Below are positions 1-8,737 of a stretch of DNA of 64,000 bases, in pieces (positions within the stretch are counted from its first letter, which is position 1; each line of letters opens with the position of its first letter). The stretch is from Streptococcus parasanguinis. Lineage in GTDB: Bacteria; Bacillota; Bacilli; Lactobacillales; Streptococcaceae. Location: contig NZ_JAHZPC010000008.1 in NCBI RefSeq assembly GCF_019929185.1, forward strand, positions 1 through 64,000, in the 5' to 3' direction. The notes under the pieces are model-generated. The model was not told the DNA's origin. It saw only the letters and a list, made by a program, of their open reading frames with translations, and did no database searches. Position numbers and translations under genes: made by a program.

Positions 1-71
1 CCTACTCAACTGTGCGGAGGTGGGACGACGAAATCGAATTCTAACGAATTACCGATTTCTGTCCCACTCTC
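1..71 (+). repeat. Dispersed 175-bp streptococcal repeat, right end of copy 1
   Basis: The first 71 bases match the right end of the complete copy at 45407-45581 with one difference, and match the inverted copy at 54903-55075. The segment contains the terminal hairpin in which gtgggac pairs with gtcccac. The left part of this copy lies outside the window. It sits directly downstream of the PfkB kinase gene and may act as its transcript end. Confidence 0.85.
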
Positions 72-75
72 TTTT

Positions 76-978
76 TTATTTTTGTTTCAATTCTGTTCGC
101 AGGGCTTCTTGCTGCTCTTTTGTCAGATGAACGCCCTTACTTGCAACAATCTGGCTAGAGACTTTGTTGGCAAATCTTAAGGCTTGCGTCATATCTAAGC
201 CTTCTAAACGAGCGGATATGAAGGCTCCCACATGGCTATCTCCAGCGCCTACTGTATCGACGACTTCTGTTGGAAAACCGTCTGCCTCATACCAGTTGCC
301 ATCATAGGCAACCGCTCCTTTTTCACCCAAGGTGACAATGACTAATTGTCCCGTTCTCTGATACAAGTATTCGATGGCTGGCTGGATCTCTCTGCATCCT
401 GAGAAAGCCAGTGCCTCAGCCTCATTAACATGGAGAATCGGATGCAGATCATAAATTGCTTCCAGTCGATCCTTTGGAATCAAGAGTCCACGTGGCCCAG
501 GTGCGAAAATCACCTGGCCCTCTAGTTGCGAAACAGACTGGACTAATGCAAGACCAGTTGGCTCCTCGACTTCAAGGCCACACAAGTAGATGTATTCAAA
601 CAAATCTGTCTCGATCTCTTTTAGCCACTCTGCTTGGAAGCTATACTCCACTCCGTGGTCCGATAAGAAGGTCCTCTCACCATCAGACTCTACAAAGCAG
701 TAACAGCAACCATTGGCCCCTTCTAATGAGATGTTAGAGGAAATCCCTAATTGTTTCAACTCTCTCCGAATAAAATCACCATATATTCCAGAACCGACTG
801 GCGAGACAAACTGGTAGGGTTGCGACAAAAAATGAAGGATATTAACGACATTAAAGGCACAACCTCCCACAGACCATTGCTGGTGATCAATATGGGCATC
901 TCCTTCACGACTTGGCAAACGATCCAAGTAAATCATCACATCACAAACTGTAGAACCAATAATTAACGCAGCTGTCAT
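76..978 (-). CDS. PfkB-family carbohydrate/nucleoside kinase
   Basis: A 300-residue cytoplasmic kinase of the ribokinase/PfkB superfamily, which phosphorylates sugars or nucleosides with ATP. The N-terminal GG-N motif (GGCAFNV, about residues 38-44) and the C-terminal signature DTVGAGDSHVGAF at 241-253 are intact; D247 is the expected catalytic base. Length is normal for the family. Substrate cannot be read from the sequence: ribokinase, adenosine-kinase-like or pseudouridine-kinase-like roles are all possible. The start ATG has a GGAG ribosome site. It lies downstream of a nucleoside phosphorylase and ECF transporter operon, separated by a terminator but with its own extended -10 promoter. 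That position suggests, without proving, a role in nucleoside or ribose salvage. Confidence 0.85.
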   Translation of the reverse strand: MTAALIIGSTVCDVMIYLDRLPSREGDAHIDHQQWSVGGCAFNVVNILHFLSQPYQFVSPVGSGIYGDFIRRELKQLGISSNISLEGANGCCYCFVESDGERTFLSDHGVEYSFQAEWLKEIETDLFEYIYLCGLEVEEPTGLALVQSVSQLEGQVIFAPGPRGLLIPKDRLEAIYDLHPILHVNEAEALAFSGCREIQPAIEYLYQRTGQLVIVTLGEKGAVAYDGNWYEADGFPTEVVDTVGAGDSHVGAFISARLEGLDMTQALRFANKVSSQIVASKGVHLTKEQQEALRTELKQK

Positions 979-1002
979 CTTTTTCTCCTTACTTTGCCTT
1001 CT

Positions 1003-1030
1003 ATTATACCAGAGGAAAGATAAAAAACAA
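1003..1030 (-). promoter_or_regulatory. Promoter of the PfkB kinase gene
   Basis: On the minus strand an extended -10 (TGGTATAAT, the TATAAT hexamer at 1003-1008) follows a weak -35 TTGTTT at 16-bp spacing. It overlaps the U-tract of the upstream terminator, so the kinase can be transcribed separately from the SDR/ECF operon. Confidence 0.55.
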
Positions 1031-1060
1031 CCAACCCCATGTGGAGTGGTTGCTTCTCTT
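1026..1060 (-). terminator. Rho-independent terminator after the SDR gene
   Basis: On the minus strand CAACCACTCC pairs with GGGGTTGGTTG around an ACAT loop, followed by a run of six T. It starts just after the SDR stop codon. Confidence 0.75.
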
Positions 1061-1061
1061 T

Positions 1062-1814
1062 TTAGTCACGATAAACAGGTTGAGGGCCAAAGGTTTGGGA
1101 AACCGGCATGATTTCAATCCGATTGACATTGACATGCTTGGGCTGTTGGATCAACCAAGCTACGGTGTTAGCAATGTCTTCAGGCTGAATGGCATGGGCA
1201 TCACGATAGAGGGCTTCTACCCGTTTTTCGTCTCCTTTAAAGCGAACAGAAGAGAACTCTGTCCCTTCACAAAGACCGGGTTCAATATTGCTGACACGAA
1301 TCTTCTTGCCAGCTAGATCCGCCCGAAGATTGAGGGAGAATTGCTTGACAAAAGCCTTGGATGCCCCGTAAACATTGGCCCCTGGATAAGGCACAGTTCC
1401 TGCTGTAGAGCCCAAATTAATAATATAGCCATCATTTCGTTCCACCATCTGAGGCAAGATTTTCCTTGTCAGATAGGTCAAGCCGACAATATTGGTCTGA
1501 ATCATGGTCAGCCAGTCTGCGACCTCTGCTTCATAAGCTGGGGCGAGGCCTAGAGCCAAGCCAGCATTATTAACCAAAACATCCACTCTCTCCCAAGCTT
1601 TTGGTAAACAGGCAAGTGCATGATCTACCTGAGAAAGATCCGTCACATCCATTTGCAGGGGATAAAAGGTTTCTCCCAACTCTTCTTGGAGGGCCTGTAA
1701 TTTTTCAATGCGTCTAGCTGATCCGATCACACGGTATCCATCTGCTACTAAGCGACGGCAAATCGCTTGACCAAAGCCAGCTGAAGCTCCTGTTACTAAG
1801 ATCGTTTCTGACAT
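1062..1814 (-). CDS. Short-chain dehydrogenase/reductase (YdfG-like)
   Basis: A 250-residue classical SDR. The dinucleotide-binding motif TGASAGFG is at residues 8-15, NNAG at 82-85, the catalytic Ser at 136, and the Tyr149/Lys153 pair of YxxxK. All catalytic residues are present, so it should be an active NAD(P)-dependent oxidoreductase. The overall look is that of the YdfG group, which oxidises 3-hydroxy acids and serine-type substrates, but the substrate here is not determined. It begins four bases after the EcfT stop codon, so it is almost certainly the last gene of the nucleoside phosphorylase-ECF operon. Confidence 0.85.
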   Translation of the reverse strand: MSETILVTGASAGFGQAICRRLVADGYRVIGSARRIEKLQALQEELGETFYPLQMDVTDLSQVDHALACLPKAWERVDVLVNNAGLALGLAPAYEAEVADWLTMIQTNIVGLTYLTRKILPQMVERNDGYIINLGSTAGTVPYPGANVYGASKAFVKQFSLNLRADLAGKKIRVSNIEPGLCEGTEFSSVRFKGDEKRVEALYRDAHAIQPEDIANTVAWLIQQPKHVNVNRIEIMPVSQTFGPQPVYRD

Positions 1815-1818
1815 GTCA

Positions 1819-2649
1819 TTACCTCCATGGATTGTAAAAACGTCCCTGATTGAGAAAGATCAGGACAATACTCAAGACCAGAACAGCCAAGGCTGATAGA
1901 ATCATCCCATAATCTTTCATTTCCATGGCTTGATGAGAATACCAGGTCCGCTTTTTATTTTTACCAAAGCGACGTAATTCCATGGCCGTAGAAATGCTGT
2001 CAATTCGTTCAAGTGAGCTAAAGATTAAGGGAGAGATGATTTGTAAATTGCCTTTGATCCGCTGGATCAGCTTGGCCTTTTTGGACAATTCCACCCCTCT
2101 AGCTTCCTGAGACAATTTAATCGTTTGATATTCTTCTTGTACGTCAGGAATGTAACGCAGAGTCAAGCTGACAGAATAGGCAATCTTGTATGATACGCCA
2201 ATTTGGTTGAGGCTTGAAGCAAACTGACTAGGATGGGTCGTCATCAAAAAAATCAAGGCTAGAGGTATGGTACAGACATACTTAAGAGCTAGATTAAAAA
2301 GATAAAAGAGTTCCTGCGAGGTGATACTATAGGAACCCCACCCCTTCATCAGTACCGTTTTTGCCCCATAGATCTCTACACCATACTGAGGGGCAAAGAG
2401 ATAGACCATGACAACATTTAACAGTGCAAAAACAAGAGCAAATACAAGTACAAATGAAATATCCCGAAATCGAATTCGAGCTGTAGAGAATAACAGCAAG
2501 GCGCCCACACCAATTCCTAGAAGGAGCCGAGTATCATAACTCAACATGGCGGCAAGAGATACAAAAAGAAGAAAGAGTAACTTACTCGCACCTGAAAGGC
2601 GATGAAGAAAACTCGTCCCCTCATGGTAGCCGACTAATCGATGATTCAT
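1819..2649 (-). CDS. ecfT: ECF transporter transmembrane T component (EcfT/CbiQ family)
   Basis: A 276-residue membrane protein with hydrophobic segments at about 25-60, 65-85, 115-135 and 245-265. The two coupling-helix motifs of EcfT proteins are visible: QEARGVE (ARG at 183-185) and MELRRFG (223-229). These Arg-containing motifs dock onto the two ATPase domains. It overlaps the fused ATPase gene by 29 bases, so the two are translationally linked. The T component joins an S component, which binds substrate, to the ATPases. No S-component gene lies in this operon; the nearest candidates are at 8738-9289 and 10142-10738. Confidence 0.9.
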   Translation of the reverse strand: MNHRLVGYHEGTSFLHRLSGASKLLFLLFVSLAAMLSYDTRLLLGIGVGALLLFSTARIRFRDISFVLVFALVFALLNVVMVYLFAPQYGVEIYGAKTVLMKGWGSYSITSQELFYLFNLALKYVCTIPLALIFLMTTHPSQFASSLNQIGVSYKIAYSVSLTLRYIPDVQEEYQTIKLSQEARGVELSKKAKLIQRIKGNLQIISPLIFSSLERIDSISTAMELRRFGKNKKRTWYSHQAMEMKDYGMILSALAVLVLSIVLIFLNQGRFYNPWR

Positions 2650-4324
2650 GATCTACTCCTTTCTGTTGCATATAAAACTGCGTTAGCGCCAAGGGATCCA
2701 TTCCTAATCGATTGGCTAAGGCAAAAATCGAAGTTTCTTTGAGATTAGCCTCTTGTAAAATATCCGGATGAGTGAACAGCTCTGCAGGTGAGAGATCAGC
2801 TAGAATTTGTCCGTCTGATACCACAAGTGCACGATCAGAATAATCCAACATCAGTTGCATATCATGGGTAATCATGACAATGGTATGGCCTTTTTCTTGC
2901 AAGCTATCTAGAAATTCCATGATGTCAGTGTAATTGCGCTGGTCCTGACCTGCTGTCGGCTCGTCCAAGACCAAAATTTCTGGTCCTAAAACTAGTATAG
3001 AGGCGATGGTCACCCGTTTCTTTTGCCCATATGAGAGGGCAGAAATCGGCCATTTACGAAACTCATAGAGACCACAAGTTTTCAGTGCTTGATAGACACG
3101 CTCCTTAATATCTTCTTCCGATATCCCCCGCAAGCGCAAACCTAGAGCGACTTCGTCAAAAATCATATTGGTTGAAATCATTTGATTGGGGTTTTGTAGG
3201 ACATAGCCTACTCGCTCAGCCCGTTCCTTGACACTCTCCTGCTTGATATCTTCACCTCTAGAGGTGTATTGCCCATCTGTGGTAATGAATCCACAGATGG
3301 CTTTCGCAAGAGTTGATTTCCCTGCCCCATTCTTCCCGACAATCGCTAAGCGCTGCCCTTTCGGAATCGTGAGGGATATATTTTTTAAGATCGGATGATT
3401 TTCTTGATAGGCAAAGGAAATCTGTTCCAACTTCAATAGTTCTTCTGCTTCACCAGTTTTAGTAAAGGTCGCTTCTGGAATGGAACGATTCACACCAGTA
3501 AGCTCGATATCTTCTAGACGATCTAGATGCTCCAATTGATCAATATCCTGTCCTAGCTGGCGAAGAGTTGTTAAATACAGAGGTTCTCGAATACCATTTT
3601 CAGCTAGAAGTGTCGTTCTCAACAACTCATCTGGTCGACCATTAAAGAGAACTTGTCCTTGATTGATCAAGATAACCCGATCGACAGGACGATAGAGTAC
3701 ATCCTCTAAACGGTGTTCGATAATAATGGTGGTCGTCCCCTGTTCTTCATGAATCTGATCAATCAGATCAATAATATCCTGACCCGACTTGGGATCTAGA
3801 TTAGCCAGTGGCTCATCAAAGAGCAGGATCGGACTTTCGTCAATCAGAACACCTGCTAAGCTGACCCGTTGTTTTTGCCCACCGGACAAATCTTGTGGCC
3901 GATGATCCAAGAGATTCATCAAATCTAAGCGTTCTGCCCAACTCTGCACACGCTCTTTCATCGTTCCCAGCTCCACCATGTCATTTTCAAGGGCAAAAGC
4001 CAAGTCTTCTGCGACACTCAAACCTATAAACTGGCCATCTGTATCTTGCAAAACCGTACTGACCAAGTGAGATTTCTCATAAATACTGAGATCAAAGGCT
4101 TCTTTCCCCTGAATGAGGAATTGCCCACTACTGGTTCCCTTATAGATATTGGGGATAATCCCATTTAAGCACTGGCCAATAGTTGACTTGCCAGAACCAG
4201 ATGGCCCAACAATCAGAACCTTTTCCCCCTTATAAATGGTTAAGTTGAGATTTTTCAAGGTTGGTTCAGACTGTGCCTTGTATTGGAAGGAAAAATCCTT
4301 CAGTTCAATCATTGCTTCTTTCAT
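2621..4324 (-). CDS. ECF transporter fused double ATPase (YkoD-type)
   Basis: A 567-residue protein with two complete ABC ATPase domains in one chain. Domain 1 has Walker [10 protein letters not shown] (40-48), signature LSGGQ (146-150) and Walker B ILLFDE (166-171). Domain 2 has Walker [10 protein letters not shown] (330-338), signature LSYGQ (430-434) and Walker B ILVLDE (450-455). A linker of about 60 residues joins them. This arrangement is the YkoD type of ECF energising subunit. The gene begins one base after the nucleoside phosphorylase stop codon and overlaps EcfT. In S. pneumoniae a similar ATPase/T pair follows a UPF0397 S component; here the UPF0397 gene is 4.4 kb away. Substrate unknown. 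Confidence 0.9.
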   Translation of the reverse strand: MKEAMIELKDFSFQYKAQSEPTLKNLNLTIYKGEKVLIVGPSGSGKSTIGQCLNGIIPNIYKGTSSGQFLIQGKEAFDLSIYEKSHLVSTVLQDTDGQFIGLSVAEDLAFALENDMVELGTMKERVQSWAERLDLMNLLDHRPQDLSGGQKQRVSLAGVLIDESPILLFDEPLANLDPKSGQDIIDLIDQIHEEQGTTTIIIEHRLEDVLYRPVDRVILINQGQVLFNGRPDELLRTTLLAENGIREPLYLTTLRQLGQDIDQLEHLDRLEDIELTGVNRSIPEATFTKTGEAEELLKLEQISFAYQENHPILKNISLTIPKGQRLAIVGKNGAGKSTLAKAICGFITTDGQYTSRGEDIKQESVKERAERVGYVLQNPNQMISTNMIFDEVALGLRLRGISEEDIKERVYQALKTCGLYEFRKWPISALSYGQKKRVTIASILVLGPEILVLDEPTAGQDQRNYTDIMEFLDSLQEKGHTIVMITHDMQLMLDYSDRALVVSDGQILADLSPAELFTHPDILQEANLKETSIFALANRLGMDPLALTQFYMQQKGVDHESSISRLP

Positions 4325-5098
4325 TTAGTTTGCCTTTTCCCAAAAGAGCGCAAATTGGATGGCTAACTCCGCGATGCGATCCTTGCTATCTAAATCTTCA
4401 TGACTAGATAAGGTTCGGATATCCCATTTTTCTTCCGAGAGGTGGTCAGCTGCATAGAAGAAATGGCAGAGCTCAAAGCCCCTATAAGCTGCTAAGGCTG
4501 CCACTGCCGAACATTCCATATCCACACAGATGGCTCCCGCTTCCTTTCGTCGCTTCATCTTGTCAATGGTTTCCCGGTACGGTGCATCTGTCGTCCACAC
4601 TTTTCCTGACTGATAAGAAACCTTGTGACTGTCCAGAAAGGCTTGGAAGAGAGAGAGGTTTTTCTTGTTTACTTCCACTTCATCACTAGCCGGAAGATAG
4701 TGGTAACTGGTCCCCTCGTCGCGAAGAGCAGCCGTTGGAATGATGATGGAAGTCGCTTCGATATCACGGTCTAAAACCCCACAGGTCCCAAAGAGCACCA
4801 GTTTTTCCATCCCAAATTGAATCAAATCCTCTATAATCCCCACACAGGAAGCAGCCCCAACGGGTGCATTAAAGGCAGCAATTTGTTGGTCTTCAATAGT
4901 GATCCCATAGACCAGGACTTCAAAGTTGGCCATGGAGGTTCTTGCAATGACCTCATGATCGTAATTCTCAAGGAGGCGCGCAAAAGTTACTCTTGAAAAG
5001 CAAGAGATGACTACTTTGGGAAATCCTTCAATTGGTTGGTGTAAGTCTTGTGGATTGATAATCGCCTGTCGATTGGCATCAAATTCTTCTAACAGCAT
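4325..5098 (-). CDS. Nucleoside phosphorylase
   Basis: A member of the purine/uridine nucleoside phosphorylase superfamily, which cleaves nucleosides with phosphate to a base and (deoxy)ribose-1-phosphate. Supporting patches are APVGAASC, LVLFGTCGVL and VDMECSAVAALA, the last being the typical Met-Glu substrate-binding strand. I place the start at the second Met (257 residues): it has an AGAGGTG ribosome site seven bases upstream. The longer frame, starting at 5116, would leave only about a ten-base leader after the -10 box with no ribosome site. It is the first gene of an operon with an ECF ATPase and T component, which points to nucleoside or modified-nucleoside salvage. Uridine and purine specificities are both possible. 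Confidence 0.85.
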   Translation of the reverse strand: MLLEEFDANRQAIINPQDLHQPIEGFPKVVISCFSRVTFARLLENYDHEVIARTSMANFEVLVYGITIEDQQIAAFNAPVGAASCVGIIEDLIQFGMEKLVLFGTCGVLDRDIEATSIIIPTAALRDEGTSYHYLPASDEVEVNKKNLSLFQAFLDSHKVSYQSGKVWTTDAPYRETIDKMKRRKEAGAICVDMECSAVAALAAYRGFELCHFFYAADHLSEEKWDIRTLSSHEDLDSKDRIAELAIQFALFWEKAN

Positions 5099-5133
5099 TT
5101 CGTGCACCTCTTTCATTCTACTTCTAGGCCCCT

Positions 5134-5142
5134 ATTATACCA
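5134..5142 (-). promoter_or_regulatory. Extended -10 promoter of the nucleoside phosphorylase-ECF operon
   Basis: On the minus strand TGGTATAAT is a consensus extended -10, with the hexamer at 5134-5139. No good -35 is visible. It is placed to start the transcript about 30 bases upstream of the chosen ATG. Confidence 0.6.
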
Positions 5143-5183
5143 TAATTAGCCTAGTCATTGGTTTTTGATCAAAGGAAGGGCAT

Positions 5184-5241
5184 AAAAAAGAACCGCTCCC
5201 AGACGTTAGATTTTTCGGATCAAATGTCTGAGGGATAGTTC
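5184..5241 (-). terminator. Terminator after the DUF4299-like gene
   Basis: On the minus strand gaactatccctcagac pairs imperfectly with gtctgggagcggttc, followed by TTTTTT. It lies just beyond the stop codon of the gene at 5254-6159. Confidence 0.7.
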
Positions 5242-5253
5242 ACTGCGATATTG

Positions 5254-6159
5254 TTACTTGTTTTCCAATTGCGCTAATTCTAGCAACCGCTCTTTGGACA
5301 ATTTTTTGATTTCAATTTGACTAGCATCTAGCAGCTGGAATTCATCTGGCTCTAGCGCTTCTATAAGTTTCTTCAGAGCAAGAGAGCCAATTGGATGGTA
5401 ATTTTCTGGCTTATCCGGATCTCCATCGATCGCAACCAATAGAACTCGCCAATCAATGATACCCGCTAAGCCCACAATTTCTACATATTCTGCAGGAACA
5501 TGTGGCACGCTTGGCAAGACCGTATCCGTATCTTCTGTCAAGCTATAGCTAGCTAAAAATGCTCCTGTCTCCTCCTGTTGATAAAAACGGACTTGACTGA
5601 AATAAGCTGCACTATATTGAATCTTCTTGATAAAGGCAGAGTAGGCTTCTAGTGGATGGACATGGTTCAAGACTTCCTGAACTGTATCCCGATCCAAATA
5701 GACTGGATGAGCGAAGCCTTGTACTTCAAACTCTTTTAGATCTTTTTCTTTCGTCAAATTACCCAGCGTTTCTAGGATAACGACTTCATAATCAAAATGG
5801 AAAATAGAATCGGGAGTATAGCTCACGCTATCGCTGGCCACAATCTCCGTTCCTAATACTTCTGCGAGCCGACTAAGCCATCGAAGGGCCAACTGCCAAT
5901 CTTCTTCTATCGCAAAAGAGGGCACCTGAATCTGATAAGACTCTTCCTCATCAAAATAGCGTAACTGCAGAGGAAGACCGCTCTTACCAAATACGATACA
6001 GTTCAAGCCTTCAAAATCATTTAAGGGACGATGAAGGGTGGCAGGATCATAGTTGTAGGTTGTCAACCCTTCCACTAATTTAAGAACTTCCTGTGCTGCG
6101 AGTACTTTCTGATAGCCAAATAAGCTCTTTTTATTTTTGATTGAAAACACGATACTCAT
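5254..6159 (-). CDS. DUF4299-like protein of unknown function
   Basis: A 301-residue soluble protein without signal peptide or membrane segments, rich in acidic residues. The N-terminus (MSIVFSIKNKKSLFGYQ) and overall length fit the streptococcal DUF4299 group, recalled from memory rather than searched. No catalytic motif is evident. The start ATG follows AAAGGAG at good spacing. It is a single-gene unit with its own terminator, lying between the ECF operon and trhO. No function can be assigned. Confidence 0.65.
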   Translation of the reverse strand: MSIVFSIKNKKSLFGYQKVLAAQEVLKLVEGLTTYNYDPATLHRPLNDFEGLNCIVFGKSGLPLQLRYFDEEESYQIQVPSFAIEEDWQLALRWLSRLAEVLGTEIVASDSVSYTPDSIFHFDYEVVILETLGNLTKEKDLKEFEVQGFAHPVYLDRDTVQEVLNHVHPLEAYSAFIKKIQYSAAYFSQVRFYQQEETGAFLASYSLTEDTDTVLPSVPHVPAEYVEIVGLAGIIDWRVLLVAIDGDPDKPENYHPIGSLALKKLIEALEPDEFQLLDASQIEIKKLSKERLLELAQLENK

Positions 6160-6223
6160 TTGTTTTCTCCTTTGTGAAATCGCTTACCTAAAGTATAGCA
6201 CAATTTTCAATCAATTTCCATAT

Positions 6224-6253
6224 AAAAACAGCCTGAGCTTTCAGGCTGTTTGT
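6224..6253 (-). terminator. Terminator after trhO
   Basis: On the minus strand AAACAGCCTGA pairs with TCAGGCTGTTT around AAGC and runs into T residues. It begins six bases after the trhO stop. Confidence 0.85.
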
Positions 6254-6258
6254 TTCCA

Positions 6259-7242
6259 TTATGCAGGTGCCCCATCAAGTGTCTCACCGATAAGGGCCAA
6301 ACGCTCAGCAACCTCTGCTTGTGACAAGTTGTGTTCTTCAACATAACGATTGCGAGGGTGAACCCGGCACTCATGCGAACATCCGCGAAGGTACTTGTCT
6401 TCGTTTTCTTCTGAAGTCAAGATCCGACGGTTACAGAAAGGATTTCCACAGTTGACATAGCGTTCACATGGTGTTCCATCAAACCAATCTTTTCCAACTA
6501 CACTTGGATCGACATGGTTGACATCGACTGCAATCCGCTCGTCAAAGACGTACATTTTCCCATCCCACAGTTCGCCTTGAACTTCTGGGTCTTTCCCGTA
6601 AGTGGCGATTCCGCCATGCAATTGACCAACATCTTTGTAGCCTTCACGCACCATCCAGCCAGAGAATTTCTCACAGCGGACTCCACCTGTACAGTAGACG
6701 ACAACGCGTTTGTCCATGAATTTTTCCTTGTTATCACGGACCCATTGTGGCAATTCACGGAAGTTGCGGATGTCTGGACGAATAGCCCCACGGAAGTGAC
6801 CAAGATCGTACTCGTAGTCATTCCGAGTATCAAGGACAACGGTATCTTCGTCGAGAAGAGCTTCTTTAAACTCTTTTGGAGACAAGTAAGCACCTGTTGT
6901 TTCAAGAGGATTGATGTCATTATCGAAATTATCATCCTCTAAACCAAGGTGGACAATCTCTTTCTTATAACGGACAAACATCTTCTTGAAAGCTTGCTCT
7001 TCTTCCTCATCAATCTTGAACCAGAGGTCTTCCATCCCTGGAAGGTTGTGAACGTAGTCCATGTATTTTTGTGTTGTTTCGTAGTCACCAGAAACAGTTC
7101 CATTGATTCCTTCGTCAGCGACTAGGATACGTCCTTTGAGGCCGATTGATTTACAGAAGGCCAAGTGGTCGGCTGCAAATTGTTCTGCATTTTCAATGGG
7201 GGTATAGAGGTAGTAGAGTAATACGCGAATAGGTTTTGCCAT
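6259..7242 (-). CDS. trhO: tRNA uridine(34) hydroxylase TrhO (rhodanese-domain protein)
   Basis: A 327-residue protein of the UPF0176/YceA family, which makes 5-hydroxyuridine at the wobble position of tRNA using molecular oxygen. Residues 1-100 form the N-terminal ferredoxin-like acylphosphatase-type domain, and 125-220 form the rhodanese domain with the active Cys184 in the loop CTGGVR. A Cys-rich tail follows ([15 protein letters not shown] and CSHECR), typical of the Gram-positive members and likely metal-binding. It is a monocistronic gene with its own terminator. Confidence 0.93.
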   Translation of the reverse strand: MAKPIRVLLYYLYTPIENAEQFAADHLAFCKSIGLKGRILVADEGINGTVSGDYETTQKYMDYVHNLPGMEDLWFKIDEEEEQAFKKMFVRYKKEIVHLGLEDDNFDNDINPLETTGAYLSPKEFKEALLDEDTVVLDTRNDYEYDLGHFRGAIRPDIRNFRELPQWVRDNKEKFMDKRVVVYCTGGVRCEKFSGWMVREGYKDVGQLHGGIATYGKDPEVQGELWDGKMYVFDERIAVDVNHVDPSVVGKDWFDGTPCERYVNCGNPFCNRRILTSEENEDKYLRGCSHECRVHPRNRYVEEHNLSQAEVAERLALIGETLDGAPA

Positions 7243-7339
7243 AATATTCTCTTTTCTAAGATTAAATTATCAGAATTTTTCATTCAACTATACCAGTATA
7301 CTCTCCCAAGAAAACGAATGCAATTTATTTGACTGAAAA

Positions 7340-7385
7340 ATAAAAGCCTGGTTTCCCAGACTTTTATACGACGAAACCAGGGTTC
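7340..7385 (-). terminator. Terminator of the XRE/membrane-protein operon
   Basis: On the minus strand GTCTGG-GAAA-CCAGGC is followed by TTTTATTTTT, and an outer arm CCTGGTTTC can pair alternatively with GAAACCAGG. The same GAAA-loop core occurs in the terminator at 8696-8722. Confidence 0.75.
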
Positions 7386-7392
7386 CAACTTC

Positions 7393-7884
7393 CTACTCTT
7401 CCTTTTCCATCTGATCCAGATAGGCTTCATAGCGTTTTTTCTCTACTTTTGCAAGGAGCATTACAAGGGTATTCATCCCCCATACAATCGGAAGATTCAG
7501 GAGAAATGTGATAGGAAGCACCAGCAAAAATTTTGAATGGAAGGGATTGGACTGATAGACAGCTTGGTTTAATTGAAAATTTTGGGCCCAGATGAACAAG
7601 GAGAGAATAAAGGTTACTGCTACAATTCCCGTCACATTTAGATAGCTATAACTGATAAATCTCACACCCAATCGTTGACAGCGAATCGAATAATACAATC
7701 CTGAGACGATGAGTAAGGCTACCACCATGATTGGACTGAGCCCCACCTTAGATGTAAAAATGGATCCCACAGTAAAAACAGTTAAGGCAAGGAAAAGAAA
7801 ACCAGCCGTCTCAGCACCAGCCTTATTAGCTAAGCCTTCTTCTCGTTCATCTATGATTTGTTTGTTCAGCAAGTGTAATCTCAT
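7393..7884 (-). CDS. Small integral membrane protein (DUF6773-like), operon partner of XRE regulator
   Basis: A protein of 163 residues with a charged N-terminus, four hydrophobic segments (about residues 25-45, 50-68, 80-100 and 118-142) and a charged tail ending in KMEKEE-like residues. I choose the internal ATG at 7884 because GGAGG lies five bases upstream of it. The longer frame from 7905 would overlap the preceding gene and have its own start inside that ribosome site. Proteins of this layout follow small XRE regulators in many Firmicutes. The function is unknown; a membrane-stress or signalling role is only a guess. Confidence 0.75.
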   Translation of the reverse strand: MRLHLLNKQIIDEREEGLANKAGAETAGFLFLALTVFTVGSIFTSKVGLSPIMVVALLIVSGLYYSIRCQRLGVRFISYSYLNVTGIVAVTFILSLFIWAQNFQLNQAVYQSNPFHSKFLLVLPITFLLNLPIVWGMNTLVMLLAKVEKKRYEAYLDQMEKEE

Positions 7885-7894
7885 CTCTTCCTCC

Positions 7895-8377
7895 TTATTC
7901 TTCATCCTCTAACTCTGCCTCGATCTTCTCTTGTTTTTTCCGATTGATAAGAGCAAGTGGTTTTTCAAGCAGATCTGTCAGGATGGCAAAAACGATGATT
8001 TCTAATAAAATTTTGATCAGATACTTGGGACTCAAGATAAAGCTCGTTGCCTCTCGCTTTCCAATCACATCCATGGCTATCATCAGCACAGCAAAGACTA
8101 GACCTGACCCAAGGCGACTCAACCAGCTATCTTTTTCTAACACATCTCGGATATCAATCCCTGAACTGATCCTTCTTAGCAGAGCATAAGCCCCCATGGC
8201 AATCAGAAGGAACATCTCAGGGAGATAAGCGACTAGGTCTAAGTCCAGGATACTGGATTTCACAAAGGCAGATAGGGCAATAAAGCAGGTCATGCCAAGG
8301 ACAAGTTCTCCTGCGATTTTTCCATCCAGTAGCATGGTCCGTTCATCTTTTACAATTGGTTCTTTTTTTTGTTTCAT
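7895..8377 (-). CDS. Small integral membrane protein, operon partner of XRE regulator
   Basis: A 160-residue protein with four predicted membrane spans (about 25-45, 50-68, 85-105 and 115-138) and highly charged ends, KKEPIVKDERT at the N-terminus and IEAELEDEE at the C-terminus. The longest frame reaches 8458 but would overlap the XRE gene. The ATG at 8377 has an AGAGGAAA ribosome site and is used here. It resembles its downstream neighbour in topology and the N-terminal DER motif, so the two may be paralogues. No function is known. Confidence 0.75.
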   Translation of the reverse strand: MKQKKEPIVKDERTMLLDGKIAGELVLGMTCFIALSAFVKSSILDLDLVAYLPEMFLLIAMGAYALLRRISSGIDIRDVLEKDSWLSRLGSGLVFAVLMIAMDVIGKREATSFILSPKYLIKILLEIIVFAILTDLLEKPLALINRKKQEKIEAELEDEE

Positions 8378-8405
8378 ATGTTTCCTCTTTCTATTATTAA
8401 AACTG

Positions 8406-8600
8406 TTACTCCCAGAACAGTTGATCCAGCGTCTTATCCAAGGTCTTACAGATGGCAAGGCAGAGGCTGAGGGTCGGATTGTATTTCCCTGCCTCGATCA
8501 GGCCAATGGTCTGGCGTGTCACCCCAATGGCATCTGCAAGATCCCCCTGGGTCATATCATGTTCGACCCGGGCCATTTTTAATTTGAGATTTTTCGCCAC
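8406..8600 (-). CDS. XRE-family small DNA-binding regulator
   Basis: A 64-residue Cro/CI-type helix-turn-helix protein made of little more than the DNA-binding domain. The core reads MTQGDLADAIGV, then TRQTIGLIEAGKYNPT. I start it at a GTG at 8600, seven bases after AAGGA. The longer frame from an ATG at 8639 would include the -10 box of the promoter at 8631-8658. Stand-alone regulators of this type usually control their own operon, here the two downstream membrane proteins. The 26-bp palindrome at 8672-8697 is a candidate operator. Confidence 0.88.
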   Translation of the reverse strand: MAKNLKLKMARVEHDMTQGDLADAIGVTRQTIGLIEAGKYNPTLSLCLAICKTLDKTLDQLFWE

Positions 8601-8630
8601 AGGCTTTTCCTTTCTTATTTTTATAGCTCT

Positions 8631-8658
8631 ATTATACACTATATTTTCTATTTTGCAA
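8631..8658 (-). promoter_or_regulatory. Promoter of the XRE/membrane-protein operon
   Basis: On the minus strand TTGCAA (8653-8658) and TATAAT (8631-8636) are separated by 16 bp. The -10 lies 30 bases upstream of the chosen GTG start and within the longer open frame, supporting the shorter start. Confidence 0.75.
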
Positions 8659-8671
8659 TATATATCTTACA

Positions 8672-8697
8672 TTTTGTAAAAAATATTTTTTACAAAA
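8672..8697. promoter_or_regulatory. Perfect 26-bp AT-rich palindrome, candidate operator
   Basis: Both strands read identically: arms TTTTGTAAAAAAT and ATTTTTTACAAAA meet without a spacer. It lies 14 bp upstream of the -35 of the XRE operon, between that promoter and the terminator of the UPF0397 gene. It could be an operator for the XRE protein; it is too AT-rich to be a strong terminator. Confidence 0.5.
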
Positions 8698-8722
8698 CAA
8701 AAAAAGCCTGGTTTCCCAGACT
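8696..8722 (-). terminator. Terminator of the methionine/SAM hydrolase operon
   Basis: On the minus strand GTCTGG-GAAA-CCAGGC is followed by TTTTTTTG, starting about 15 bases after the UPF0397 gene. It would end the long MET-box operon. Confidence 0.85.
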
Positions 8723-8737
8723 TACTCTTCTGCACAT

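Noticed and set aside
6514..6942. 142-codon plus-strand open frame
   Set aside because: It lies wholly opposite trhO, has no ribosome site, and its residue content follows the antisense of the rhodanese domain.
7264..7278. CodY-box-like sequence before trhO
   Set aside because: Only 12 of 15 positions match, and AT-rich spacers often match that well by chance.
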